A DNA stretch of 64,000 bases from Pohlia nutans (Eukaryota; Streptophyta; Bryopsida; Bryales; Mniaceae): positions 29,208,452 to 29,272,451 of the forward strand of contig CM040088.1 of the NCBI GenBank assembly GCA_022496805.1, given 5' to 3'. Every line of letters starts with the position of its first letter. Positions within the stretch are counted from its first letter, which is position 1. The notes below the pieces were generated by a model. The model worked only from the letters and a program-made list of their open reading frames with translations. It made no database searches and was not told the origin of the DNA. Both the position numbers and the translations under genes were made by a program. Of this stretch, positions 11,554 to 22,324 are shown piece after piece.

Positions 11554-12118
11554 TCCCTAAAGAACTAAGCGTCCATATTTACAATGATGTACAGGAACAA
11601 TCACAGTTTTCTCATTTGTCATGCACTTTTTGCAGAGTGGATTTCTTTTTCTATATATTTAATGGGAAGTTAGCTTCATGCATGTGTGATCCGATTAGAA
11701 AGGGGATGATTTGAGAAATTTATATGCCTCATGTCATGTTGGTAGTCAACTAGTCATTCGAAGATTTCAGTGTAAAAGTGCTCTTAAAAAAGTCAACTCA
11801 TAAAATTAAGCAACCAAAAAAACTCCAAAAATCACTACACTTAGAGTATTACATTTCAACCAATCACAGCAAATTTCATGTACAAATTGTCAATATCATA
11901 TTCGTAATTGAATGACAAAAGAATTTTGAATTTTAAGTTTCAAAATTTATACAAAATATTGATGATAGCAATCATAGATCTAACCATATGGATAAAATCT
12001 AAAATTCATAATGTACAACTTTTATTTGTATGTCAAGTTCAAAATATCTCTCTTAGTTACATTTCATAAGACATCTTTGAAATTCTCCAAATCTAGTGAG
12101 AGGTGAGGATGTTTAGTG
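11554..12118 (-). mobile_element. TTAA-family A element, copy 1
   Basis: TTAA at 11550-11553, then TCCCTAAAGAACTAAGCGTCC; right end GAGGATGTTTAGTGG. Family A interior: CATGCACTTTTTGCAGAGTGG, ATCACTACACTTAGAGTATT, AACCATATGGATA. It belongs to the left arm of the inverted segmental duplication. Confidence 0.8.
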
Positions 12119-12169
12119 GCTAATGTAAGGAATAACCCACACTGATAGGAGGGGTCTGAGGGGTGTTAA

Positions 12170-12709
12170 CCCTTTAACGTCCCGATTCAACACTGATTTC
12201 ATAGATCCGTTATAAAATGTTTGATGAATACCAAAAATGGAGTTGATGTACAAAGCAAAGTTGTAAATGTCAATGTTTAGATCACATCTGTATGGTTGGA
12301 TTTATCATATTTTTTAGTAATTTTTTTAAATTAAATTTTCAAGGTTTTCTTTTGAAATTCAATTAAAAATCCCAAAGTAACACAAAAAAATTAAAAATTG
12401 TTGTAATGAATTTGAAATAACATGCACTACGAGATGGTATGCTTTCCATTATTTGATTCTACTTATTTTGGAAAATCATGCTGAAGGTCTCACTTTTTGA
12501 ACTAAGAATGAAACTTGATATCAATCACTATTGTTATTTTTCAAAAAATCACAATATCTTATTTTGAAGATCCATACCGTACAAATGGTAGTCAACTAGC
12601 ACAAGAACCAAGGAAAATTTGGATGGATGAAAAACTGTACAGGATGTAGTAAAGAGAAGGATTTCAATCTGTTCGTCGCCCATCATATGGACGCAGGTGC
12701 GTTAAAGGG
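12170..12709 (-). mobile_element. TTAA-family G element with exact TTAA duplication
   Basis: Flanked by TTAA at 12166-12169 and 12710-12713. Ends are CCCTTTAACGTCCC and GCGTTAAAGGG. A subterminal CATATGGACG remnant lies near the right end. The unoccupied version of this site exists at 19920-19978 (inverted): flanks ACCCACACTGATAGGAGGGG and GCATGCATTTAA join through one TTAA. Confidence 0.92.
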
Positions 12710-12899
12710 TTAAGCATGCATTTAACGTCTATCTGTGTATGTGAGTACTGAGTCACCAAAAAAATCTCAGTGACTCCCAAAAATACGTTCCTGGGGAAGA
12801 GTTGTCTGTGCTACAAAGTTAATGTAACAACTGTCTGTGTCACAACCAATTAGCTACCTAGCGTATTCTACAAACCTTCAGTTAACAAAGGCTTGGCAT

Positions 12900-14052
12900 C
12901 TTGAACACAAGTAGATTACTATAGACACTAGAAATACGTTGCTGTGATTCTTTCCCTTTTTGTCAGAGTAGCTCTCATTCATGTGTTTCAACAATACATC
13001 GTCTACAGAAGACGTACTCTGAAAATTCCTAGTTTTTGTTTTATTAGGCTGAATTCAAGCTTGTGTGAAGTTGCTATGGATGTACATACGGTGGTAGTGT
13101 AGGCCAGTAGCTTACCTAGTGTCCTCGAATCCTGTGGAAGACGGTAGGTGTCCTGGAAGGGGTGATGGCATTTCTTTTCCATTGTTCATGAAATGCCAAA
13201 GTGGCAATATAAAATGTCATAGACTTGGTGCTCCATATTTCAATTTTCATCCACATATTGGATAAAATAAATCACATGACAAAGATATCACATACATACT
13301 GTATCCATAATTTTGTTTTCATCCACAATCTGGCAATTTTCATCCAAGATTTGTTTTTAATTTGAAGTTTTATGGCAAAGAAGCTTCATGGATTGGCCAG
13401 TTTATGGCCAGTTTATGGCCAGTTTTTTTATCCAGATTTTCTTTTTCTAGTGCAATCTGACACTATTTCGCCCATAAAAAAATGCCCTGGGACTCACCTT
13501 TAGGCAGTGTGGGACCTGGGAAGGGAGGGGAATAATAAAAAAAATGAGAGCGGAGACATTCTGGGCCGGTGGGAAGAAGGGGCATTGGCTGTCCGGCATA
13601 CGGCAACATCTCAGCATCCGACGGTCACTAGACGTCACTATGGGATTATTTTAAGGGAGATTTGAATGGGAGGGGGATGGCTAGCTAGCGCCCCAGCCAA
13701 ACCCAGCAGCGCCACACTGCTACTGCAGCAGCTAAGTTAGTGTCTTCGAATCCCACTCTCGCAAGGGCATCGATCGCTGCACCACCGTAGATAGATTATT
13801 AGAATACGCACCTGGCAATACTATACTTGTTTTCATATATCTGCATATATCTAGCCGAGACTGGCTGACTTTCGATCATATCATCGTCGTCTTCCTCGTC
13901 CTGCTTCAGGTTGGTTCTTGACGCTGCGTTCTAGAAAGGGTTTTTCTTCGCGAGAGGGAGAGAGTAACCGTGAGAGCAATTTTATATCTTCTTCTTGTCG
14001 TGTACTTGTGTTGAGAACCAGTGCAAAAAGAATTATGTGGATTGTTTCGCTG
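12900..14052 (+). repeat. Low-copy repeat K, copy 1 (fullest copy)
   Basis: It has inverted partners at 18470-19205 and 22325-23258, and a fragment related to 18714-18960 at 27625-27890. Recognisable blocks are GTGGAAGACGGTAGGTGTCC, TGTTCATGAAATGCCAAAG and GAAAGGGTTTTTCTTCGCG. A TTCGAATCCC motif at 13745-13754 resembles a tRNA B box, but no A box or tRNA fold was found. The nature of the repeat is unknown. Confidence 0.7.
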
Positions 14053-14160
14053 TGATTCTGACTGCATATATATATCGTCTGCCTGTGTCCGTGTGTTAAG
14101 TAGTTGCGCAGATCCGGAGCTGATTTCAGGTAATTCCTCAAGATTGAGGAGTCATCAATC

Positions 14161-15106
14161 ATGGCAACCTCTACCTGGAGCTTGTGGGCTTGAGTCTTCC
14201 GTCCGCTCGTGATCGGTATTGGTGCGGGTCTCATTGTTGCACTCCTGCTTTATGTACTCGGTGTCTCCTGTGTTTGGCTTTGCCAGAAGATCAAGCTCGT
14301 GAGGGCCATCGCCTCTGGACTTGATGTGGAGAACAGCGGCGGCAACGGTGTCTGTGCTGAGGGTAAGCTTGTTGCATATGTCTAGCTTAAGTAGCATCTT
14401 CTTCTTAATTATTGCGTCTACTATAGAATTCAGTGAAGTACCTTTGTTTAGACTCTCTCATGGCAAATTCATTTTTACTAGAGTCGAGTCTCCACGCTCA
14501 CCATGAAGCAACGCACTGCTTGCTTGCAGGGACAGGCCATCCCGGTCATCCCGACGGTTTACCTACAGACAGGGGCGTTCCGAATGGTGGAGTGGAGGGC
14601 ATGCCTCTACATGCTGCTGATGCAACTACGTGGCCGGATTTGGAAATGGGGGCACGCAAGCACATCGCTGAAGGTGAGATTGTGTTCGTGCTTCTTCCTT
14701 GTCACCAGTAAATTTTGTGATCTAGTGTTTATCTTTGATATTTCAGGCTTTGCGAATGCCGGGGTACGGTGAATACTTCTCCTGGTGTGAAGGGTCAGAA
14801 TTAGTAACTAAACGTATAAAAAGTGAAATTCCAGAACTTCCAGTTCTCAAGATTCATGACTGAGTGCTGCGCTCTTTAAGTCAGTGGACTTTGGAAATGG
14901 TATTCAAATCACCAGTGCAGTCTTCTGTTTACTCCTTGGGTTGGCTTCTTACTTTCCCACATTTCTTACTCCTTGGGTTGGCTTTTTACCTTCCCACATT
15001 TCTTCCCACATTTCTTACCTTCCCACATTTCTTGCAGCTGGTGAGTGTGCTGATCAACCCTTGGTCACCGCTAATGCTCCAAATGAAGAAATGGCAGTTC
15101 ATGAAG
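14161..15106 (+). pseudogene. Probable decayed membrane-protein gene (TM segment plus small phase-1 exons)
   Basis: Three exon-like blocks with good splice borders and matching phase 1: 14161-14362, 14530-14673 and 15038-15106. The first reads MATSTWSLWA, an in-frame TGA (14191-14193), then VFRPLVIGIGAGLIVALLLY and VLGVSCVWLCQK, a clear membrane segment. It ends ENSGGNGVCAEG. The others end RKHIAEG and MAVHEG. Two further acceptor-preceded blocks (near 14747 and 15411) meet stops at once. An N-terminal signal anchor followed by a variable region would suit a plant receptor-like kinase, but no kinase domain follows. The stop codons suggest a relic; a diverged live gene starting downstream is possible. 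Confidence 0.4.
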
Positions 15107-16572
15107 GTGCGCTTCAATCCGCCAGTTTTTTCATTTCTGTTCCGTACGTTTTTAATTTTCAAAGTGGGATCGATGTAGGAGACCAGTATTAAGTCCAACC
15201 AACCAAGTGTATGAATAGATGAGTTACTGTCAGTAACAATAGGGTCAATTGAGGAGACAGAATCACGTCCCAAATCGTTTTAGTTTTCTACGTATTCTCT
15301 ACGTAGAAGATCTGCAATATATTGTGCTTCTTACAAAAGAATTAAGTTCTTCATATGAAATGCAGAATTATATGTTGGAGTCGGTTTATATCATTTCTAA
15401 AGATTGCAGGCTCTCATGCATGCCAATCGGGTGCAGTTTGACAGAGCAGTTGCGAAATGCTAAATCGTGAAGAATAGCTTACTTATGGAACCTGATCTTC
15501 AAGGTCGAGGTGCTCCTTCTCCTCTCCAACCTCCGGCTCAACCTACTGCCGCCGACACTCAACGTCCCGGCTTCATTCAATCCGGCCTGCCCCGACTCTC
15601 CCGCCACTGTCATTGCTTCTGGCGCAGCTTCCTCCACTCCTGCTCCTCTTCTATGGGATGATCAACCTTCTGTTGTTGCCCAGTTCGCTTCTCAGACTTA
15701 TCGCCAGCCTCCTTAGACTACTCTTAGTAGCTCTGACTCCTTTGGTTTTTTCCCTTTAGAACCTGATTAGGGTTTTAGTTTAGCTTTACGGCTCCCCTGA
15801 CTGACTGGCTCATTTGTTGCTTGGTGCATTCTTTTCCCCTCGGGACTGTACCTTGATTTCTCTTGATTTCCTTGGTTGTTTTCTCTTCCCCTTCTTAGTC
15901 TCAGTGACTTTGGTTGCTTACGCTTTGTGGGTTCGCTTTGTGCGTCCTGGCGGTGAGGGCCTTCTTGCAACGCTTGCGTTGCCTTGTTATTTTCCCCTCT
16001 TTTCAATTCACCGGATTTTGGGTTTACAACTTTCTTATGGAACCCCTAGATTTGCACATGTCGGAGTTCCCAACAACAATACCAACAGTGGAACCATGCT
16101 CGGGTACATAAGTGCACGGCTTGTGTCATAAAAGATAGATTAGGTTGGTCCGTGTCAAACATTGAGTCTACCCCTCGATCGGGGGTGCACTTTTTCTTAA
16201 ATCTTGGAATCATGTGCGTTCATGATCCCCTTTGAAATACCCCTTGTACAGTTAGAATATTCTTATATTTGTTCATGTATATATGTATAATGTAAATAGA
16301 CAACCATGAATTTTCAGCCCTAAATATGCTTATTGTATGTTTACATAGTACGGTAGTATTCAAATTACTCCCCCTCTTGTGCACTCACATCATTCCTCAC
16401 ACACATAAAAGAGTGTACTCCCGGGACTCTGGGAGTCTACCACGATTATAGTTCCAATGGCGGAACCAACTTGTGGTGCGTGCATGCATATATGGCCTGC
16501 TTTATATAATAGATGTGAGCATTATGTTGTGCTGAATTTGGAAAGGGGTGAGGACTTTTAGGGGTTAAAACA
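15107..16572. other. Unassigned region downstream of the relic gene
   Basis: 15500-15716 is GC-richer and open in two forward frames; one has a Ser/Pro/Ala-rich stretch ending LLWDDQPSVVAQFASQTYRQ. It matches no family I recognise. 15720-16140 is a T-rich stretch that looks like untranslated sequence. Confidence 0.4.
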
Positions 16573-16800
16573 ACAACTACATTAGAAACCAACTGATGTT
16601 TCGCTTTTGTACAATTTGCACTGACAAGTTCCTGTATTACTGCTCTATTTCTATGATTATGTTTTCTCTTGTAACATGTGCATCAAGGATTAGGTCAGCA
16701 CTTCTGTACATTGTCCAGAACGTGGAAAGACCCAGATTCACATGGAACTGGATCTTGAGATTGACTTGCTTGTCAACTCAGTCTTGCTATAAGGTAGAGG
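16573..16800 (+). repeat. Distant copy of the RWD-gene 3' flank unit
   Basis: Blocks ATTAGAAACCAACTGATGTT, TTTTGTACAATTTGCA, TGACAAGTTCCTGTATTACT and CATCAAGGATTAGGTCAGC match 4127-4290. This is single-copy material moved about 12 kb from the tandem array. Confidence 0.75.
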
Positions 16801-16824
16801 ATACTATTTGCGTCGTTGTTTGAA

Positions 16825-17472
16825 CCCTTGAGTGCCCAGGAGACTACATTGTGACTAATGTGTCGAAAACGCAAATAACAGAAAATTCATGAACAATTGA
16901 ATTTTGTATTATGAGGTGCAGAGTTGGAGACTTATAATATACATCTTCTACACCAAATATGGATGTTTTTTGGTCAAATCCAATTTCAACCCTGAAGATG
17001 ATTTTTTTTTATATTACTTTCAATTAAGATAATGAAGTTTATCAAGTCTAGTTTGCACTTTACTTTGCAGATCTTATAAATTTCAAGTATTGAATATTTT
17101 TATTTCACTTGCAAGCTATGTAGCTCAAAGTCTAAATTACACTGGATAGGATGTTCACCTTTTGAATTTTAGTATTTAAATTAAAAAATTCCATGAAAAA
17201 TATATCATATGCTTCTCCATTGTAACCTGCACATGTTCCAGAAAATTTGCATTTTTTGAAGCTTCATTGTAATTATTGTAAATTTTTTGAAGTATTTGAC
17301 CTAAAACTTTGTATAAAGTTCATTTTGTATCAAAAAAATCTGAAAATTTTAGGACTAATAGGAAACATACAATTTCATGCGTGAAAAATATGAAAAAATA
17401 TATTTCAATAAATCTTGAAGGTTGAATTGCACATGAAAGTGTAGTTCAATTGTTCTACAAACGATCGGGACG
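16825..17472 (-). mobile_element. TTAA-family E element
   Basis: Left TGAA (decayed TTAA) then CCCTTGAGTGCCCAGG; right end ATCGGGACG followed by TTAA (17473-17476). That TTAA also starts the next element. The interior is inverted relative to 23258-23802. Confidence 0.75.
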
Positions 17473-17476
17473 TTAA

Positions 17477-18056
17477 CCTCTAAATATCCAACTGTTCAGA
17501 AAGTGGACGGTGTACAAAACCAAAACACAGTTTTTTCATTTGTCATTGACTTTTTGCAATGTGGATTTTTTACTATATATTTAAGGGGAAGTAAGCTTCG
17601 TACATGTGTGATCCAATTAGAAAGGGGGTGATTTGTGAAAATTTTATATCTCATTTCATGTTGTAATGAACTAGTGATTCATCCAAAATTTTGAAGATTT
17701 TAGTGTAAAAGTAGTCTTAAAAAAGTCAACTTATAAAATTAAGAAACCAAAAAATCCCCAAAAATCACTACACCTAGAGTATTACATTTCAACCAATCAC
17801 AACAAATTTCATCCCGGGTTTCATCCACAGATTGTCAATATCTTATTCGTGATTGAATTACAAAAGAATTTTCAATTTCAAGTTTCAAATTTTATACAAA
17901 ATATCATTGATAGCAATCGCAAATCTAACCATATGGATAGAATCTAAAATTTATAATGTAAACTTTTTATTCATACATCAAGTGCAAAATATCCCTCTGG
18001 ATTGCAGTTTATTTGCAAAACTGCCAAATTTGGAGAGGGGTGAGGACATTTAGGGG
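17477..18056 (-). mobile_element. TTAA-family A element, copy 2
   Basis: TTAA at 17473-17476 and 18057-18060; right end GAGGACATTTAGGGG. Interior as family A, with GTTCAGAAAGTGGACGG in place of the subterminal palindrome. Confidence 0.85.
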
Positions 18057-18069
18057 TTAAAGGGTTAAA

Positions 18070-18465
18070 AATCATTTAACTGTGTAAATGGCCATTAATC
18101 TTTAAATAAAAATGGAGTTGTCTATGATCACTTATAATAGTTTACAACCTCTCACTTGCATAAGAAATTCATACATATTGATAAAAATTAATCACAAAAG
18201 AAATGGCTTTCATAAGGTTCTTTAGCAATTAGTGGAATCCACCCTTATCAACAATAGCACTGTAGACGCTTCAACAATGTCTCACCACCCAACTCTTTAG
18301 CTAAAAATGATATGGACTTACCATGATTCGGGGATTTGCTATAGTGATTCGGGAATAGTAGCCAGATTCTAAGGTATGGCAGAGAAGAGCTAAAGAACCT
18401 TATGCTTGTACTTATAGTGATCTCTCCAAATGAAAGCACATATTGGTTAATATGCTTAACCCTTT
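18070..18465 (+). repeat. Dispersed repeat H, copy 1
   Basis: Blocks AAAATGGAGTTGTCTATGAT, GTTTACAACCTC and TTGCATAAGAAATTCATAC match 44440-44720 and 51165-51450. No ORF; class unknown. Confidence 0.6.
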
Positions 18466-18469
18466 AGTG

Positions 18470-19205
18470 CCCAGCGAAACAATCCACATAATTCTTTTTG
18501 CACTGATTCTGCACATCAGTCACAATGTAGTCTAATACAAGAAGAAGATATAAAATTGCTCTCACGGTTACTCTCTCCCTCTCGCGAAGAAAAACCCTTT
18601 CTAGAATGCAGCGTCAAGAACCAACCTGAAGCAGGACGAGGAGGACGACGATGACCAGATCGAAAGTCAGTCAGTCTCGGCTAGATATATGCAGATATAT
18701 GAAAACAAGTATTGCCAGGTGCGTATTCTAATAATCTATCTACAGTGGCGCAGCGATGCCCTTGCGGGAGTCGGGATTCGAAGATACGTACACTAGGTGC
18801 TACAGCAGCAGCCTGGCGGCGGCGTCGCCAGATCTCATTTTTTTTATTATTCCCCTCCCTTCCCAGTTCCCACACAGGGGCCTGAAGGTGAGTCCCAGGG
18901 CATTTTTTTTTTTCGGCGAATTAGTGTGAGATTGCAATAGAAAAACACAATCTGGCTAAAAAATGGCCAAAAACCATGAAGAGTTTTGCCATAAAACTTC
19001 ACATTAAAAACAAATCTTGAATGAAAATTGCCAGATTGTGGATGAAAACAAAATTATGGATACAATATGTGATATCTTGTCATGTGATATATTCTATCCA
19101 ATATGTGAATGAAAGTTGAAATATGGAGCACCAAGTCTATAACATTTTATATCGCAACTTTGGCATTTCATGAACAATGGAAAAAGAATGCCCAAGTGAA
19201 TTAAA
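18470..19205 (-). repeat. Low-copy repeat K, copy 2 (inverted)
   Basis: Reverse complement of about 13195-14052, starting CGAAACAATCCACATAATTC and running through GAAGAAAAACCCTTTCTAG. It contains the unoccupied site AACATTTTATATCGC (19141-19155) used in comparison with copy 3. Confidence 0.8.
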
Positions 19206-19432
19206 CTAGACGTACCTTAATCCACTACAACACCTAAAACCACCAACTTCTACACCCCTCTTTCATTTCAGGAAGGAAATGTAGGCTTTCATTACATGAC
19301 TTATGCATCAATTGCTCAAAAGTTAAGTCATGTACTGACAACTTACATTTCCTCCCTAAAATAAAGAAAGGGTGTAGAAGTTGGTTCTTTTAGGTGTTGT
19401 GGTGGTTTAAGTTACGTCTACCTTAAACGCCC
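19206..19432. mobile_element. Foldback element
   Basis: About 227 bp. The left arm (TAGACGTACCTTAATCCACT, then ACACCTAAAACCACCAACTT) pairs with the right arm (AAGTTGGTTCTTTTAGGTGT, then TTAAGTTACGTCTA). Arms are about 90 bp with a loop of roughly 50 bp. TTAAAC-like sequence lies on both sides. Confidence 0.7.
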
Positions 19433-19919
19433 AAAAAAATCAAGTGCTTTAGCTTTATTGTAGTTGGTGTTTTCATTAGATGTTTAAGTTAAGTTATAAT
19501 ACATATTTCGACTGTTGGAATTGGAGAATAGACTTCATTTGAAGATTTGCCACTGCCGAGAAATTTGAAATTTGAGTGTTCAAAAAACAAAGGGCTTTCT
19601 AAGGATGCTCCAATCATAGGTTTTCTTTTAATTTCTTTACTTTCATCTCTTTACTACTTGTAAATATAACTTTTATCTACCTTAAAATAAAAAAATTGAT
19701 GTTAAATTTCACAAAAATGTATTTATTTTGAATTTTTATCTTGTTTACATGATAAAATTTGTAAATATTCAAAATATCTTCTAATCATGTTGAAATTTTT
19801 GTCATACTTTCATAATGTACATGACTATTAATGAAAAATTATAAATCATACAATGTGATATTTCAAGTATGCAAATTGTAGTGCTTTGACTTTTACAAAA
19901 GAGGTGAGGACTTTTAGGG
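19433..19919. other. Spacer, possibly another TTAA element
   Basis: The right border reads GAGGACTTTTAGGGGTTAA, a typical family end. The left border (TTAAACGCCCAAAAAAATC) is a weak match. No gene seen. Confidence 0.45.
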
Positions 19920-19978
19920 GTTAAATGCATGCTTAACACCCCTCAAACCCCTCCTATCAGTGTGGGTTATCTATACAT
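19920..19978 (-). other. Empty insertion site matching the G element at 12170-12709
   Basis: In reverse complement it reads ACCCACACTGATAGGAGGGG, then GAGGGGTGTTAAGCATGC, then ATTTAA. The filled locus at 12124-12725 has the same flanks but a G element between two copies of the single TTAA seen here. Confidence 0.9.
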
Positions 19979-19981
19979 TAA

Positions 19982-20622
19982 CCCCTAAACGTCCTTACCC
20001 CTCTCCAGATTTGGAGAATTTCAAAGATGTTTTATAATTTGCAATTAAGAGGGATATTTTGAACTTGATGTATCAATAAAAGTTTTACATTATGAATTTT
20101 TGATTCTATCCATATGGTTAAGTCTTTGATTGTTGTCACCAATATTTCTGTATAAAACCCAAAACTTAAAATTCAGAAACACTCTTTTGTAATTCGATTA
20201 CGAGTAAGATATTGACAATCTCTGAATGCAACTTGTTGTGATTGGCTGAAATGTAATACTCTAAGTGTAGTGATTTTTGGAGACTTTTTAATTATAAATA
20301 TATCCACACCTAGATGACATGAAATACTTTTATTCAAGTCCAAATTTTTAATTGAATAAATTAATTTTCATGTTTTTATCCTTTGTGAGAATAATTGCCA
20401 AAAATCAACATTTTCATGCATTGTAATACAATAATAATAATAATTTTAATCCTTCAAACTAATCATTTCAAATAACACATATCTAGATGTGCTTCATATC
20501 AAAAGTTGGTACAAAAATGACGTCATTGGATATTTTTAACAAATGTTTTGGATTTTTTAGTAGCAAAATTGAGTGTGATAGATAAAACATGATTCCATGG
20601 TCATAGGCCCAACCTTTAGGGG
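19982..20622 (+). mobile_element. Chimeric TTAA element (family A left part, unrelated right part)
   Basis: Left end CCCCTAAACGTCCTTACCCC after TTAA; right end CCAACCTTTAGGGG before TTAA (20623-20626). The first 310 bp follow family A. From about 20295 the interior differs from every other A copy while the terminus stays family-type. Confidence 0.75.
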
Positions 20623-20626
20623 TTAA

Positions 20627-21193
20627 CCCCTAAACGTCCTCACCCCTCTCCAAATTCGACAATTTTGCAAAGATGCATCATAAAATGCAACACAAATGGA
20701 TATTCTGAACTTGATGTACGAATAAAAGTTGTATATTATCAAATTTAGATTCTATCCATATGGTTAGATCTGCGATTGCTATCACCAATATTTTTGTATA
20801 AAATTTGAAACTGAAAATTAAAAATTCTTTTGTAATTTGATTACGAATAAGATATTGACAATTTGTACATGAAATTTGTTGTGATTGGTTAAAATGTAAA
20901 AGTCTAAGTGTAGTGATTTTTGGAGATTTTTTGGTTGCTTAATTTTATGAGTTGAATTCTTTAAGAGCACTTTTACACTTAAATCTTCGAAATTTTGGTG
21001 AATCACTACAACATGAAATGAGGCATAGAAATTTCACAAATCATCCAATTTCCAATCGGATTACACATGCATGAAGCTAACTTTCCAGAAAATATACAGT
21101 AAAAATCCACACTGCTAAAAGTCAATGACAGATAAGAAAATTGTGTTTGATTTTGTACATCGTTCACTTTCTGGACGGTTGGACGTTTAAGAG
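20627..21193 (+). mobile_element. TTAA-family A element, near full length
   Basis: TTAA at 20623-20626 (shared with the previous element) and 21194-21197. Ends CCCCTAAACGTCC and GGACGTTTAAGAG. A good 567-bp family A reference, with a subterminal TCACTTTCTGGACGG near the right end. Confidence 0.9.
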
Positions 21194-21197
21194 TTAA

Positions 21198-21760
21198 CTA
21201 AGCATGTAAAATCAAGTTTGACATGATTTGCGCTTGACCAAATGTTCACTAGTTTATGTGGAGGTATAGTCAGGCTTTTTCACAAAGTAGAAATTCACAA
21301 TTTGACAAACATGCAAATGATGTTGGTTCTCACGATATTTGGAATATTTTTTTGGAATTATGAGCATGGGACTGCATTGGCCATTGTATAAAGAGCATGG
21401 GTTGCAACATGAACCATTGTTACAGCTTAATGCCCTTGCATTTGAAATAGTTGTTAAATAGGCCAAGGCGTTCAATTTATATATTAGAGCTATATGATGC
21501 AGTTTTTTTGGTCTAGGTTTTTTGTACAAAGACTAGAGTTCTTATCACACATAATCAATCACAATTGATATGGTTAACTTTGAAATTCATTTTCTTTCAA
21601 ATCACAATTGAGTTTTTCTTCAAACTTCCATAGTAATGTATTATATGTCGCATACTACAACTTTTGCAAATTCACTTTTGGACTTTGCCCATTGATGCTC
21701 ATAGTATGGTTGTTTGAATGAAAAAGTTTCAAATCAATACTCAGTTTTGTTCGTCACTGT
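21198..21760. other. Spacer, no gene seen
   Basis: AT-rich with no coding signal or terminal repeats recognised. Confidence 0.6.
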
Positions 21761-21761
21761 A

Positions 21762-22318
21762 ACTGCTTGGGCATCCATCTTTTGGGCGATGTACAAAACT
21801 CATCCATGTTTCCTCATCCGTCATGCACTTTATGGAGAGTGGACTTTTTACTACATATTTATGGGAAGTTGGCTTCATGCATATGTGATTCAATTAGAAA
21901 GGGGATGATTTGTGAAATTTTTATGCGTAATTTCATGTTGTAGTGGTTCACCCACAATTTCAAAGATTTCACAGTAAAAAGTGCTCTTAAAAAAGTCAAC
22001 TCATAAAATTAAGAAACCAAAAAATCTCCAAAATTCACTACACCTAGATTATTACATTTCAACCCATCACAACAAATTTTCATTCACAGATTGTCAATAT
22101 CTTATTAGTAATCAAATTACAAAAGAATTTTGAATTTTGAGTTTCAAATTTTATAAAAAAAATATTGGTGAAAGCAATCATAGATCTAACCATATGGATA
22201 GAATCTAAAATTCATAATGTACAACTTCTATTCGTACATCAAGTTCCGAATATCCCTCTCAGTTGCATTTTATAATGCATAACTGCCGAATTTGGAGAGG
22301 GCTCTAGGCATGTAGGGG
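21762..22318 (-). mobile_element. TTAA-family A element, copy 5
   Basis: Left end weak (TAACTGCTTGGGCATCC with TTTTGGGCGATGTACA after it). Right end GCATGTAGGGG followed by TTAA (22319-22322). Interior as family A. Confidence 0.75.
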
Positions 22319-22324
22319 TTAAAA

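Noticed and set aside
13745..13754. tRNA B-box-like TTCGAATCCC in repeat K
   Set aside because: No A box at the right spacing and no cloverleaf around it; not enough for a tRNA gene or SINE call.
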